Below are positions 49,621 to 59,931 of a stretch of 64,000 bases of DNA, one piece after another. The notes under the pieces were generated by a model. It ran no database searches and was not told the origin of the DNA. It saw only the letters and a program-made list of their open reading frames with translations. The position numbers were made by a program, and so were the translations under genes. The DNA comes from Echinarachnius parma. Its lineage: Eukaryota > Echinodermata > Echinoidea > Clypeasteroida > Echinarachniidae. The stretch is from positions 1 through 64,000 of the forward strand of contig JBAMJV010008234.1 in the NCBI GenBank assembly GCA_037951105.1, read 5' to 3'. Position 1 is the first letter of the stretch, and every line of letters begins with the position of its first letter.

Positions 49621-50577
49621 GTGATATAATGTCACGGTTTGCAGTTCATAGTCATACTAACTAATTTGTAGATCTATCTGTCCTCTTTTAATTTGCAACC
49701 CACAATTAAACACCTATCATGTAAGTAGAATTTGATAAATGTACATCAAAACATTTTAAAATCAGTAAACTATCCTTCTTTACAATACCGCCAGCTGATC
49801 ATTGACCTCTAAAATCGCTAACACCGAACTTGAAATGACGAGTTTCTTAATCCCTAGGGTTTGGTGTTAGTGAATAGGGAAATTGCATGCAAATTGTTAA
49901 CACCGACTGCGGAGCTCGGTTCAGCAGACGACGCTCGACACCAACTACCGGATGCGGAAGTTGGAATGCCGTCACGGATCCGAGGTCAAATCTCTAACAC
50001 CGAGGCATTTCAAGTACGGTGCTAGAGGCTGGTGTTAGTGTTGCGATAACACCAACACCAACACCAGCACCGTACTTGAAATCACCCATTGTCTTACACC
50101 ATTACTCCGCAAAAAACAAATTACTTAATTTTCTGTGTTCTTTTTAAAGCTCCCAATGGATCATGCTAAATTTGTACTGCTAATGTTCATTACCTCATCT
50201 CTCTCTTCTTTACATGTAGTGCTTATGAATTGGTAATAGTCCCTAATGGCTCGGAAAAATGATGAAAATTGGAATTGGTAAGTCACAGTTGAACTGCTAG
50301 CAATATTACTAAAGTCTATGAATAATGGAGATTTAGTCATTCGCTCATAAATGATGATTTAGATGTAGATGTAATGCAAATCTCAACAACATACATGTAC
50401 ATAGGTTTTGTAGTGTGCATTCGTGGGAAAAGGTTTATTGAAGATGATGAATAAAGAAACAGATTTGGAGTTTTAAATAGGACGAAAAGTAGAATAATAA
50501 AAGGTGTTATGACTCAGAAGAACCTATCAAAGACAGGCATCTGTACTTATACTGTGAACTAAAAAAACAAATCACAG

Positions 50578-50658
50578 TTAATGTTTTTTAAATATGTCTT
50601 GAAAGTAAAACAATACTGTTTTACTTTCAAGACCTATTTAAAGACATACATTGTTAAT
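50578..50658. repeat. Short fold-back, ~38-bp arms
   Basis: GTCTTGAAAGTAAAACA-ATAC-TGTTTTACTTTCAAGAC with flanking imperfect pairing TTAATG.../...CATTGTTAA. Confidence 0.88.
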
Positions 50659-50790
50659 AGCAGAATAGACATTGAATAGACAATGTGGCACAATGGAAAC
50701 AAATAGAAAAACACTTTGCAAATGAATGTCTGCTCTCCCCTTTGCAAAGCCTCGTTAAAAAAATAAGAAAATAATGGACGAATGGACAGT

Positions 50791-50990
50791 CAGTGGTGTA
50801 AGCCAGGAATTCTGCAAAGGGGGGGGGGGGGGGGGAGCTCCAACAATTAAAAAAACAAAAATCCCCCTTCTACCAGCTAACAAGCAATCAAGCCAATCAA
50901 GTTCAAAACAAATTTGCCTGAGGATGAGGGGGCGCCTCAGGACCAGAAGACCCCCCCCCCCCTCCCTCATACACACTCGCTACGCCACTG
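50791..50990. mobile_element. hAT-like MITE, 200 bp, with 8-bp target duplication
   Basis: Termini CAGTGGTGTAAGCC and (reverse complement of the right end) CAGTGGCGTAGCGAG; flanks TGGACAGT (50783-50790) and TGGGCAGT (50991-50998). A G-run lies near the left end and a C-run near the right end. Confidence 0.85.
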
Positions 50991-51264
50991 TGGGCAGTGG
51001 GCAGTAGTGTATAAAGATGGGAGCATTCAGGCAAGTGCATGCAGGGAAGGGTAATCAAATTAATGGCCCAGGGGAGGGCAGCCAATGAGAGAGAAAGACA
51101 AAAACACTGCCCTCGGATGTTACTTGTTGTACCATGCATGTATCATGATACAAGAAAAAAAGCTGCATCACTTTGGTGATCCCTCGCACCTTATCCTTTG
51201 GGTTTGTGTCCTTCTGAGTTCTGACCATCACAAGCATTGTAAAGGGACAAACAAACAGCACAAG

Positions 51265-51343
51265 GGCTTTCCGGCTCAGTTGGTAGAGCACTGGTTGAGC
51301 CAACTTTAGCAATCACGAGGCATCAGGTTCGAATCCCGACCTA
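51265..51343 (+). repeat. tRNA-derived SINE-like head (copy 1)
   Basis: The D-arm/box A region CGGCTCAGTTGGTAGAGCAC and a perfect box B GGTTCGAATCC (51326-51336) are correctly ordered. The anticodon arm does not fold well, so a functional tRNA is unlikely. Confidence 0.6.
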
Positions 51344-51447
51344 TTTCCTAAATGCTAATTTTCATTTATAAAAAGTAAAAGATTTGCATATTCTTTCTTC
51401 ATCAAATTAATAATCGTGCTCCATAGTTTTAAGCCATGGTTTACATT

Positions 51448-51539
51448 TAACCCATTCGGAACTGGTCTCAACAATATGCGGGCTTGGTTTTATGTAGAAT
51501 ACAATGTTGTAGCAAAATCAGTCAGTCCTTAACGGGTTA
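51448..51539. mobile_element. Very short TTAACCC inverted-repeat element
   Basis: TTTAACCCATTCGG faces TTAACGGGTTAA; about 92 bp, lying between the two tRNA-like heads. May be a MITE remnant. Confidence 0.5.
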
Positions 51540-51540
51540 A

Positions 51541-51614
51541 GGAGCTTTCAAGCTCAGTGGTTAAAGCACTGGTCTAGAAATCCTACAGTCTCGGGTTCAT
51601 ATCCTAACATGTGC
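51541..51614 (+). repeat. tRNA-derived SINE-like head (copy 2)
   Basis: AAGCTCAGTGGTTAAAGCACTGGTCTAGAAATCC with a degraded box B (GGTTCATATCC). Diverged relative of the copy at 51265. Confidence 0.5.
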
Positions 51615-51689
51615 GGATTCCCAATTTTTCTGTGCTAATTGTTATTTTTCAAATCTCATTTTCATTACAAGATCAAGTTGAAAACTTAC

Positions 51690-51779
51690 CCATGAGCTTG
51701 CCAGGCGGGGAACTTCTTGGCAGTGGCTGAATCCAGCATGTCCTGCAGGCCACTCACGCAATACTCCATGAACAGATAC
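51690..51779 (-). CDS. STK11: STK11 exon 3 (kinase hinge region)
   Basis: 90 nt, the same as human exon 3. It completes the split Met codon, then encodes [18 protein letters not shown] followed by [12 protein letters not shown]; human has YMVMEYCVCGMQEMLDS and FPVCQAHG. MEYC is the hinge that contacts adenine. The 3' splice site is a U12 AC and the donor is an ordinary GTAAGT, leaving phase 2. A 69-nt near-identical copy of its 5' part lies at 51905-51973 inside the preceding intron. Confidence 0.95.
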
Positions 51780-52361
51780 GTGTGAACAGTCAAGGAACAA
51801 ATCAGGCATTTTATAATAATAGTAATAACAACAATAATGATAATGATAATATTAATAATAATAATAATAATCATAATAATATTAACCATAATCATAATAA
51901 TAATAACTTCTTGGCAGTGGCTGAATCCAGCATGTCCTGCAGACCACTCACGCAATACTCCATGAACAGATACGTGTGAACAGTCAAGGAATTGAACCAG
52001 ACATTTTATATTATCAAAATAAATAAATAAATAAATAAATAATACTAATACTAATAACGACAAGTATGATCTTGGTCTTATTGGTCTTGTCCATGATCAA
52101 CACCCCCCCCCCCTCCCTGCCCCCGCTAACACAACTAAACAAGTGTTCTCTGCTTCTGCATGATTGGTTTGGCCACGAACACTTGTGAATCTTGTCATTT
52201 CATCTATAAAAAATTATGTGTCATAAAAGAGTACTGTAGCTAGAAAAAAGACAGGACAAAGGATGATCATTGAGTTATATACAATAAATATCCTTGATAA
52301 GCAGTAATTGGGAAATCTATAAATTTTCACAAATCTATTCTATAATGTTCCAAAAGGATAT
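51780..52361 (-). other. Intron 2, U12-type AT-AC intron
   Basis: On the minus strand the intron starts ATATCCTTTT (52361-52352) and ends TTCCTTGACTGTTCACAC (to 51780). TTCCTTGAC matches the U12 branch-point consensus (TTCCTTRAY) and the terminal dinucleotide is AC, with no AG in the preceding 30 nt. Using AT and AC as borders gives exons 2 and 3 of exactly 84 and 90 nt and an intact KMYLF join. Human STK11 intron 2 is established as a U12 AT-AC intron at the same codon. The intron also holds a second copy of the 3' splice region at 51905-52006, a TAA/ATAA-rich low-complexity stretch (51810-51905, 52015-52050) and a C-run (52104-52113). Confidence 0.93.
51905..52006 (-). pseudogene. Partial copy of exon 3 with duplicated U12 branch point and AC acceptor
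   Basis: Offset by 194 nt from the true exon. Exon-like bases 51973-51905 match the first 69 nt of exon 3 with one synonymous change (GGC to GGT). Just upstream on the minus strand, TTCCTTGACTGTTCACAC is identical to the functional U12 3' end. The copy stops inside the exon and runs into an ATT-rich tract, so it has no donor site. It is clearly a tandem duplication, and recent given the near identity. Whether the acceptor is ever used cannot be told from sequence. Confidence 0.9.
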
Positions 52362-52445
52362 ATTTTTTGCTTCTCGTCATTCTGTAGGACGTCGACGAGC
52401 TGAATGATGTTGGGATGGTGAAGTCTCTTCAGAAGCTGGATCTCC
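52362..52445 (-). CDS. STK11: STK11 exon 2 (kinase N-lobe, C-helix)
   Basis: 84 nt, the same length as human exon 2. After a TTGCAG acceptor and one nucleotide completing a codon, it encodes [19 protein letters not shown] followed by LQNDEKQK; human LKB1 reads EIQLLRRLRHKNVIQLVDV. The first E is the C-helix glutamate that salt-bridges the catalytic lysine encoded in the missing exon 1. The exon ends two bases into the next Met codon (AT). The following bases on the minus strand are ATATCCTTTT, a perfect U12-type AT-AC 5' splice site, so this exon is not followed by GT. An acceptor-side copy of this exon lies upstream at 52708-52750. Confidence 0.95.
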
Positions 52446-52579
52446 CTGCAACAACAAACAAAGAAAAAAAGGAGGAAATTATATTTAAATACAATTAATA
52501 AACTTTTTTTTTTTTAAATGATGCTCATTTTGATTTATTTGATAAAACTAGGCATGCATTACAACTGACAATAAACACA

Positions 52580-52662
52580 TTTTATTGTCAAGTGCTTAGA
52601 GATGATTATCAATCATATTAGGCGCTATATAAACCGCAAACATTATTTTTTTTTTTTTTTGC
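52580..52662 (+). repeat. SINE-type 3' tail with T-run
   Basis: GTGCTTAGAGATGATTATCA, then GGCGCTATATAAA and a T-run of about 14. The CGCTATATAAA tail followed by a homopolymer is typical of deuterostome SINE/LINE 3' ends. It sits between exon 2 and its partial copy. Confidence 0.45.
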
Positions 52663-52707
52663 AGTAGATGGTGGCAAAATTGGTGTCAAAGAAGAGGAAA
52701 AGCAAAG

Positions 52708-52750
52708 AATGATGTTGGGATGAAAAAGCCTCTTTAGATGCTGAATCTTC
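52708..52750 (-). pseudogene. Partial copy of exon 2, acceptor side
   Basis: On the minus strand GTTGCAG is followed by a ~43-nt diverged copy of the exon 2 start. In the exon 2 frame it reads KIQHLKRLFHPNII, against [14 protein letters not shown] in the real exon. It lies upstream of the real exon, keeps an apparent AG acceptor and a polypyrimidine-like tract, and breaks off before the donor half. It is older than the exon 3 copy, judging by divergence. Confidence 0.85.
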
Positions 52751-53040
52751 CTGCAACAAGGAACACACAAACAAGAAAAGAAAATGAAAGGAGATAATTG
52801 AATATGTATACCACAAATAAATTAGATGGACAGATGGCCATGGGATTTATATTAGGCCGTCATTTGCTTTGCTTATTTTCATTTATGTAAATTTATTTCT
52901 AGTCAGTTTCCATATCTTTGAAATAATATGTAGTGACCTGTTGCAATAAATACTCCAGGTGATGGAATAACAATTCTTTTTAATAAAGGAAATGGTGGAA
53001 TGATCGGTGTCAATACCAGAGGAAGTGCATAGAAGTGGGC

Positions 53041-53085
53041 AACCCTAACCCTAATCCTAATCCTAAACCAAACCCTAACCTTCGC
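53041..53085. repeat. Interstitial telomere-like repeat
   Basis: AACCCTAACCCTAATCCTAA and further CCTAA(A/C) units, about 45 nt, in intron 1. TTAGGG is the metazoan telomere unit. Similar short stretches are at 59408-59430 and 59795-59815. Confidence 0.75.
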
Positions 53086-53247
53086 TTAAACTATAACCTG
53101 GAAATAAACCCTCAGAGCAATAAAATTGTTGCTGAGCATATCTACTTGTAGTAAATAGTGTCATAATTTGTTCAACCCCTTTCATGGTTTTGTTGTGATA
53201 AGGTTCAATTCTGGGTTAAGGACAGACTATTGATTTGCACTTGTGAA

Positions 53248-54151
53248 TAAGCCTGGGTCGGAACGGACGGAATACCGGAATCCGTCCGGTGTGTGCGTGT
53301 TCCGGTTTTGTTTTCTCCATTCCAGTATTCTGATGAAAATCACGGAAAACCTCTTTTTCCTCAAAAATTCATATTTTGTAGTAGAAAACTAACAGAAGAA
53401 AACAAATGACAAAAAAGTACAAGAAAGACGATGTCGAATGCAACTTACAACGACAAGAAATCCGCTGCGTTTATATGAAAGCCGATCTAGCGAGTACTAC
53501 TACGATCGACTAGTACCATATGTCATCAAACGTTTCTCAAACGTTGACATCCAGTCCGTCCTCTATCGGTACTAAAGCTCCGACACAGCCCGCCATATCA
53601 CTCGTATACTTTGTGTGCAGGTTATGGGTCTATTTTCTTGCGCGAGATCGATCCGCCGGGAATTGGGGAAATCCCCAGCGGATGGATCTCGCGTAGGAAA
53701 ATAGACCCTATAGCCTGCACGCAAAGTATACAAGTGTTAGTGTTGACTTATTCGTGTCGCCGTTATTAGCTTCAGTTCATGCAGTTTCGAGCGAGTTAGA
53801 AAATGTTCGAGATATAATCAGCGCATTTTTTTTTTGTTGCTGTTTTTGCAGGTAATTGTTCTCGTATTTATTTTAAAAGCCATACAAACATGTAAGTAAA
53901 ATAAGAGACATTCGTTCCTTTTCGGCACTTTTTAAGAGTGCAACTTGCTTGCAAGGTCAAGGCAGTTGAGTTGGCCTGTCTCGCAGCGCGGGGCCTGCAT
54001 GCCTGCGCTGCCGAAACCATGGCAGACCTTCTAGTACGTGTTCGTTCCGTATCATTCATTGGCAGATTTTTTTTTATCGGAATACCGGATTCCGACCGGC
54101 ACAACACCGGCGGATTCCGGAACAAAAAAATTCCAACCTGACTCAGGCCTA
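53248..54151. mobile_element. 0.9-kb hAT-like element with perfect 8-bp target duplication
   Basis: Termini TAAGCCTGGGTC and (reverse complement of the right end) TAGGCCTGAGTC, flanked by CTTGTGAA on both sides (53240-53247, 54152-54159). It contains CCGGAATCCG-type subterminal repeats, a palindromic core (53603-53735) and an inner segment shared with the element at 20572-21623. The ORFs inside have no recognisable domain. Confidence 0.86.
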
Positions 54152-54292
54152 CTTGTGAACACAGAACACCATTTATAATGTAGGCTTCTGCCCTGAAAAA
54201 GAAAACAAAACCACATTTAAAACCAAATTTGAAACCAAACGGAGCAGAACACATAAGGTTTTTATTGATTGAAGTAACCAGTGTAACAGACA

Positions 54293-54568
54293 GCTTAGGC
54301 CAATGCTAGAAATTTACTTCTTTTTTTCTTCTTGTGGCCCAGCTGGGCAAGTAGAATCAAGAATTATTCAATGTTAGTGGCCCAAAAGCTTATTCTGGTG
54401 GGCCCCAAACAAAGAAAAACATTGTAAAGTAGGTAATATTTTGGTTGCCTATAAGATATAGGCGAGTGAAATTTGGATTAATGAGATTTTGGTAGCCCAA
54501 AGCAAATTTTTTTTAATTTTTTTTTAGTGGCCCCGGGCCAGTGGGCCTGTGCCACTTTCGAGCGCTGC
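54293..54568. repeat. GGCC-block dispersed repeat (copy in intron 1)
   Basis: AATGCTAGAAATTTAC at one end, GTGGCCC/GGGCCC words inside, and GCCACTTTCGAGCGCTG at the other: the inverse orientation of the copy at 16598-16810. Confidence 0.65.
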
Positions 54569-54639
54569 AAACTTGCTGAAAAATAATAAACTGGGGGTCA
54601 TGGCGCTTCAGTAACAATAGGTCACAATCTCACACTACA

Positions 54640-55880
54640 TGTATATTTCTAGCCAATCGATACCTAAACTGACATTTACAAAAAGAAATGATGATAATAA
54701 CACGCACAAGAGTTCAAGGTGAAATACAGTCTGTCAACAAAAAATGCACCTTTAGCCAATCAATACCTAAACTGACATTTAAAAAAACAAAAAAACAATA
54801 CAGGGTGGCCCAAAAAAAACGGAACGGGGCACTTCCCAAAATATAATACCAGAATGTTTATGTTCATCGGATAGGGTGTCCTTTCCAATGAAAAACAATA
54901 CCAAGAACAGTAATTTTGGTCAGGTCGTTTTTGTTTCAGGACGCAGTGAGTGAGACCATGTCAGGTGCCGATTTATGTCGATTTCGACCTAGTCAATGCC
55001 AGTTTAACCACACTCCTTGCCCGTAATACCATTCAGCGACCAGGCCCATTCTCTCGGCACACGGCTGAGTGCACATTAACAATAGTGCGCGATGCTCAAC
55101 GATATGAACGGCGGTTCGTGCGATTCATCAAGCGCTGGCTCAATGCAAATTGACAAAAAAGAGAACCTGACATGGTGTCACTCACAGGGCCCTAAAACAA
55201 AAACTACACAACCAAATTGACTGTTCTTGGTATCGTTGTTCATTTGAAAAGAAACTCTATCCGATGGACATAATACATGTGTTACTTTATTTTCGGAAGT
55301 GCCCCGTTCCGTTTTTTTTGGGCCACCCTGTATTAACAGACAAGTTCAACACAAAAGGCATTTTGTCAAGTAACAATGCACGCTTGTCAGTCAATACCTA
55401 AAGTAACTGACCTACATGTAGTTACAAAAATAATAATATTACACAAAAAAAGGATCATGGCAAAATGCATTTTGTCAACAATGCAGGTTTGCCAATCAAT
55501 ACCTAAAACTGACAGAATAAAATAATAATATTATTACCAAACATTGTTTGTGGCAAAAGGCATTTAGTCAACTACAACAAGTTAAGTTAACAATGCATGT
55601 TAGCCAAATAATATTAACAAACAACTGCTTGTGGCAAAAAGGGATTTTGTCCACTATAATCAGTTAACAGATGCACGTTTGCCAGTCAATATCTAAACTG
55701 ACCAAGTACAAAATAATAATATTAAAAACACAAAAAGGTTCATGGCTAAAAGCATTTTTGTCAACAATTCATGTTAGCCAGTCAATACCTAACCGACCAA
55801 GAAGAAAAATTACAATATTAACAAATAAGGGTTCATGGCAAAAGGCATTCTGTAAACAAAAAATGCATGTCTAAATATAG
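54640..55880. repeat. Tandem array, ~95-bp units, interrupted by a transposon
   Basis: GCCA(A/G)TCAATACCTAAACTGAC, GGCAAAA(G)GCATTTTGTCAAC and AATGCA(C/T)GTTTGCC recur on both sides of the mariner-like element at 54801-55330. Confidence 0.85.
54801..55330. mobile_element. Mariner-like element with TA target site and long imperfect TIRs
   Basis: Both ends read CAGGGTGGCCCAAAAAAAAC then GGAACGGGGCACTTCC, and pairing continues imperfectly for ~120 bp (ATCGGATAG, ACCAAGAACAGT). TA flanks at 54799-54800 and 55331-55332. The internal 67-codon ORF has no DDE transposase motif, so the element is non-autonomous. Confidence 0.92.
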
Positions 55881-56759
55881 CCAGTGAATATAATTGAACT
55901 AGAGCTTAGATTTGATCTGTATTGTTCATGAATGTTTATGAGCAAATGTCATTTACGCCACCATGAAAATGTATTTTTAAATGTATTTATTTCTAAACTG
56001 TGTTTCATCTAGCAAGAAAGGCAGCGGGGGAGGAGATTGCATTTAAACTCCCACAGGTAATATTACAATATTTAAACAAAATCCTTTTGTTAAAGGTACA
56101 CTTGAGTATTGGTACTTCCCTTTAATGAAATATTAATATTTTCCGGTACAAATTTATATTTTATTTTTCTGGGGCTCCTTTTCATGCTAGCCTACATCAA
56201 ATTTATAGCACACTGAAAAGTGTTTCACATAGCCCTTTATGACAAATTACAGGGGATCTTTTTGCATCTCTGGGTCTAAATCGCCAAAGCCTCATGTTTT
56301 TTCTTCTTCTTCAATGTATACTATTCATGTTCACTACGAATCCTTTAATGCCATCTGAGAAAAATGGAGACCAACTAATTGAATTGAATTGAATTCTGAA
56401 GGTGAAGTTTAAAATGTCACAATGCATTGCAGATACATTAGATAGCATGTGCCCCTTTTTGTGAAAACTGTAAGCCATCATGATAATACACAGGTATGGT
56501 TCTATGATGTATGCGCTGCACCTGAACATGTGACAAGCTAAAAAGGTACAAAGTCAGATCTAAAATGCAGATCTATCTATCTGATAATGTACACAAGGCC
56601 AAGGCCATAAAGTGACTTTGTGCTAAAGTAGGTATGTCAGTCAGAACTCAGGTATTAACCCATTGCCTACATACACATGTACAGTATAAAGAACTTGGTG
56701 AGTCCTGTATTAACTCTATGGGAGTGCAAAATGTATAGTAGGAAACAGATTTATGTCTT

Positions 56760-56974
56760 TAAAGGATAATGGGTGGGGTGGTGGGGGGGGGGGGGGGGAA
56801 ACATATATATGCACCCCCCCCCCCCTCCTGCACCCACATCCTCAGTTTTGTTGTGATAAGCCTCACAAGATCATGTGACGAGCAAAGTACTAAAATGCAG
56901 ATACCTTAAAAATAAAATACAAAGCCAAGGCCATACAATTAGCTTATTACAAATATAATGCACAGCTAGTGGAG

Positions 56975-57006
<32 letters not shown>

Positions 57007-57170
57007 TGCCCCCTCCCCTGACATAAACCCAAGCACACACATACAAACTCAAACAACTCAAATACATAAATAAATGAATAAACAAACACGCACACGCACA
57101 TGCACACGTACACGCATAAGAAACACACCCCAATACGCTCACACACACACACAAACACATGAAATACCCA
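56760..57170. repeat. G-runs, C-run and CA/CG-rich tract
   Basis: G-runs at 56779-56798 and 56977-57005 (about 29 G), a C-run at 56814-56825 and an ACACGCACACGCACATGCAC-type tract (57085-57160). Confidence 0.9.
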
Positions 57171-57514
57171 CTCACAGAAACACACTAACACTCACTACCC
57201 TACTCTGCGTTCACGTCCCATGCATACTACCTTTGAGAAATAATTTTAAAAAAGTGGTAATAAAAACTATGTGACATTTCGAAAATTGCTTCACATATTT
57301 TGAATACAGTACCGTACCTCCTCCCATTAAGATTCTACTGACTATATCATTGTACGCACTGTGTACAATTATGGCAAGTGCAACTGAAATGTCGCTTCAT
57401 GTTATGAAGCTGCGCAACAAAAAATGTTGCTTCAGGTTTATGTACGGATGGACATGCATGAATTTATGGGGAATGTTAGTGCGTTTGCGGCACTTACTAT
57501 CACCAAAAAAATAC

Positions 57515-57751
57515 TTTTTTTTCACGAGGGCGATTTTGAAATTTTTGAGGGGAAAAAACGCCCTCGTGAAATTATTCACGGGGGCTATTTTGGGGCTCAC
57601 GGGGGTTCTTTTTTTTTTACATCGTTTTCACTGCTCAAGGGTCTAATAAATGATTATCATGATTATGCCATGTTTGGTACGTTTCTGGCGCTTTCCGATC
57701 ATGCAAAAAGATGTTTAAAAAAAAAAATTTAAATAAAAAAATAAATAAAAA

Positions 57752-57784
<33 letters not shown>

Positions 57785-57860
57785 CCGCCCCCGTGCCGTG
57801 GCTCACGGGGGCGATTTTAAAGGTATCGGGGGCGAATCGCCCCTTTGCCCCGTGTATTGT
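57515..57860. repeat. GGGGGCGATTTT repeat cluster with a 34-nt T-run
   Basis: CACG(A/G)GGGCGATTTT, CACGGGGGCTATTTTGGGG and CTCACGGGGGCGATTTTAAA recur; TTTTCACGAGGGCG faces CGCCCTCGTGAAA. The T-run is at 57750-57784. Confidence 0.6.
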
Positions 57861-58110
57861 TTTGGTTGCTTACTATTCAACAAAGTACAAACAGTAACTT
57901 TCTGCTTGGTCTGCCTCAGTAGGTCTACATTGTATTTCTAAAATATTGTACACAACCTACTTTTCCGTCACTCCCTTGAGAGCATTCTAGCAATAGCCAC
58001 AAGCATCTACACTAGGACTATTAGCCAGCTTTATTTTGTGTTACTTTTATTATGCTCCTTTTTCATGATTAAGAAATTTAAAACTGGCCTATGGCAATAT
58101 GTATGGTTAA

Positions 58111-58647
58111 AGGGGTAGTACAGTTTTGTAAGGCTGAACTTTAGTAACCAAACCTGGACAGTAACATTATAAACTAATTAATAGTTATAACTCTACCATG
58201 CTCGAAAGGTATACAAAATTACAAACGACTAAGTAAAAAGCCTGTTATCATTCAAAAAGAGCCATTAAAACACAAGAGGGTGCTTTCTGAAAAGGCATTG
58301 GTTTAAACCATTTTTCATACAAAATTATGCATGTGATGTTTTATTGAAATAATTATTAAATAGAGAGGTCATCAAAAACTATTTAAAAAACACTTTGACA
58401 ATTTTGAAAAAGTGCAAGCATTTTTTTTTTTTTTTTTTTAAATCATCTAATTATTTGGGCCCCAAATAATTATAAGATCAGATATATTTATTGATATTTC
58501 AGCCGTTTCTGGGTCGATTTTGACCAAATAAAGTTTATTCTGCCATTAAAATTGCATGTTCTCCTCACATTCGACACTCATTTTTTCATAACCTCACACA
58601 AAAATTGTGACGTGCAGCGCCCTCTCTACCAAAACTAAACTACCCCT
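58111..58647. mobile_element. TTAA-flanked MITE, family A (copy 2, inverted)
   Basis: Ends AGGGGTAGTACAGTTTTGTA and (reverse complement of the right end) AGGGGTAGTTTAGTTTTGGT, TTAA at 58107-58110 and 58648-58651. 537 bp against 538 bp for copy 1, in the opposite orientation. Confidence 0.9.
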
Positions 58648-59319
58648 TTAATTAATATCCAAATCGCATTATATGTTTATATCCACATTATGTACCATAT
58701 ACTGCATGGTAGCACAACTACATGACCTACAAATCTAATCAGTTACCACCATCAAGGAAGTTAGATACACGTGCAAATCTAATCATGTAATGTAAATATA
58801 TAAACATTAAATTGTTAAAAGGGTATAAAGTTCTCAATATGTAGGTCATGCGATGTAACTTTTATAATAATAGGTTTGATCTTATACAGCGCATAATAGG
58901 ATTAAGTACAATCTCTCAGTCTAAGTGATATTATTAATTTTTGCCTGAAATCTGGGTCTGAAGTCTAAAACATAATAGTATACTAACAAATAAAACCAAA
59001 TTTAACAAAGCAGTTTGAAAAATGAGACTAACTCCTGGAAAAGCAAGCAAAGAAGTCATCCTACCCAGCAGACAGACATGATAAACATTGCCTTTGGGGG
59101 GTCATAAGTGATAACAGAGTATAGTCAGGGCCTACCAAACTTCATGCATAGTTGCATACCAACATGCACAAGTTCCAGATTTCTGTCCATTGTTGTTGCT
59201 TTCATTCCCTTGTTGGGTTCTTAGTTCGCAAGGGGGAGGAATCCTGTCCTTAGATGAACTGATGATGAAATTGGGTCAAGTGTATAGGGTGTGTAATATG
59301 TGCTTTCAAGGTAACTTGC

Positions 59320-59535
59320 CGATTGGTCTACAGCCATTTGGTCTACTCGCATTCGGTCTACTAGAAAATTAGAAATTTGGGGGCTTATGATTATAATTAT
59401 GGATTATGATTAGGGTCAGGGTTAGGTTTTGTGTTGGGATCTTGTGTTTGGAGTTGGGGAAATTGAAGTTAAAGGCATCAGGTAGTACTTAGACCAAATG
59501 AGTTGTAGACCAACTGAGTGTAGGACCAAGCGAAC
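59320..59535. repeat. GGTCTAC inverted repeat with TTAGGG-like centre
   Basis: TTTGGTCTACTCGCATTCGG and GGTCTACT on the left face AGACCAAATGAG, TAGACCAACTGAG and TAGGACCAA on the right; the centre has GGGTCAGGGTTAGG. Confidence 0.65.
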
Positions 59536-59887
59536 ATAAACCCTTTTCAATGGTCGGGTGGACATACAAGACTGGCGCATGATGATGTCATTTATAGATG
59601 ATTTGTAGATGTGTGCCGTCTGGTCCTCCCAAACTTCTCTGCCAGAACCGAGAATACAGGTTCATCCAAAATATCGTACGTTGCTCTGTTCTCACCTACA
59701 TGTACATGTATGAAGTCATCACAGCGTCAACATGGGCAACTCCAAATTTGACGTCCCCAAACCTTATCAAACATAACCCAAACTATAAACCCACCCACTA
59801 ACCCTAACCTAACCTTCCAAATCTGATTTTGATTCTGATTTTACATGTATTGTGTAGACCAAGCTGTGATTTCCAGTCCCAAGTTTA

Positions 59888-59931
59888 GTGTGGGGGGGGG
59901 GGGGGGAGGGGGGGAGGGGGGAGGGGGGGGA
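59888..59931. repeat. G-run tract
   Basis: Six G blocks separated by single A, quadruplex-capable on the plus strand. Confidence 0.95.

Larger units (their letters stand above)
46584..50085. mobile_element. 3.5-kb candidate DNA transposon with CTAACACC subterminal repeats
   Basis: The ends GTGATTTCAAGTACGGTGCT and the matching inverted right end continue for ~38 bp into GGTGTTGGTGTTGGTGTTA. CCATTG flanks both sides (46577-46582, 50086-50091). CTAACACC or its complement recurs near both ends (46615, 46652, 46703, 49818, 49863, 49994, 50031, plus TTAACACC at 49897), as transposase-binding subterminal repeats often do. The interior is CTAG/TCTAGA-rich and has no long ORF, so it would be non-autonomous. 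It contains two long palindromes at 49163-49620. Confidence 0.75.

Noticed and set aside
53868-54254. 128-codon minus-strand ORF over the end of the hAT-like element
   Set aside because: Crosses the terminal inverted repeat and target duplication; no domain recognised.
54950-55153. 67-codon Arg-rich ORF inside the mariner-like element, possibly transposase
   Set aside because: Too short, no DDE/D catalytic residues or HTH recognisable; the element is only 530 bp.
57711-57941. ORF with a poly-Phe run
   Set aside because: Caused by a 34-nt T-run inside a dispersed repeat.
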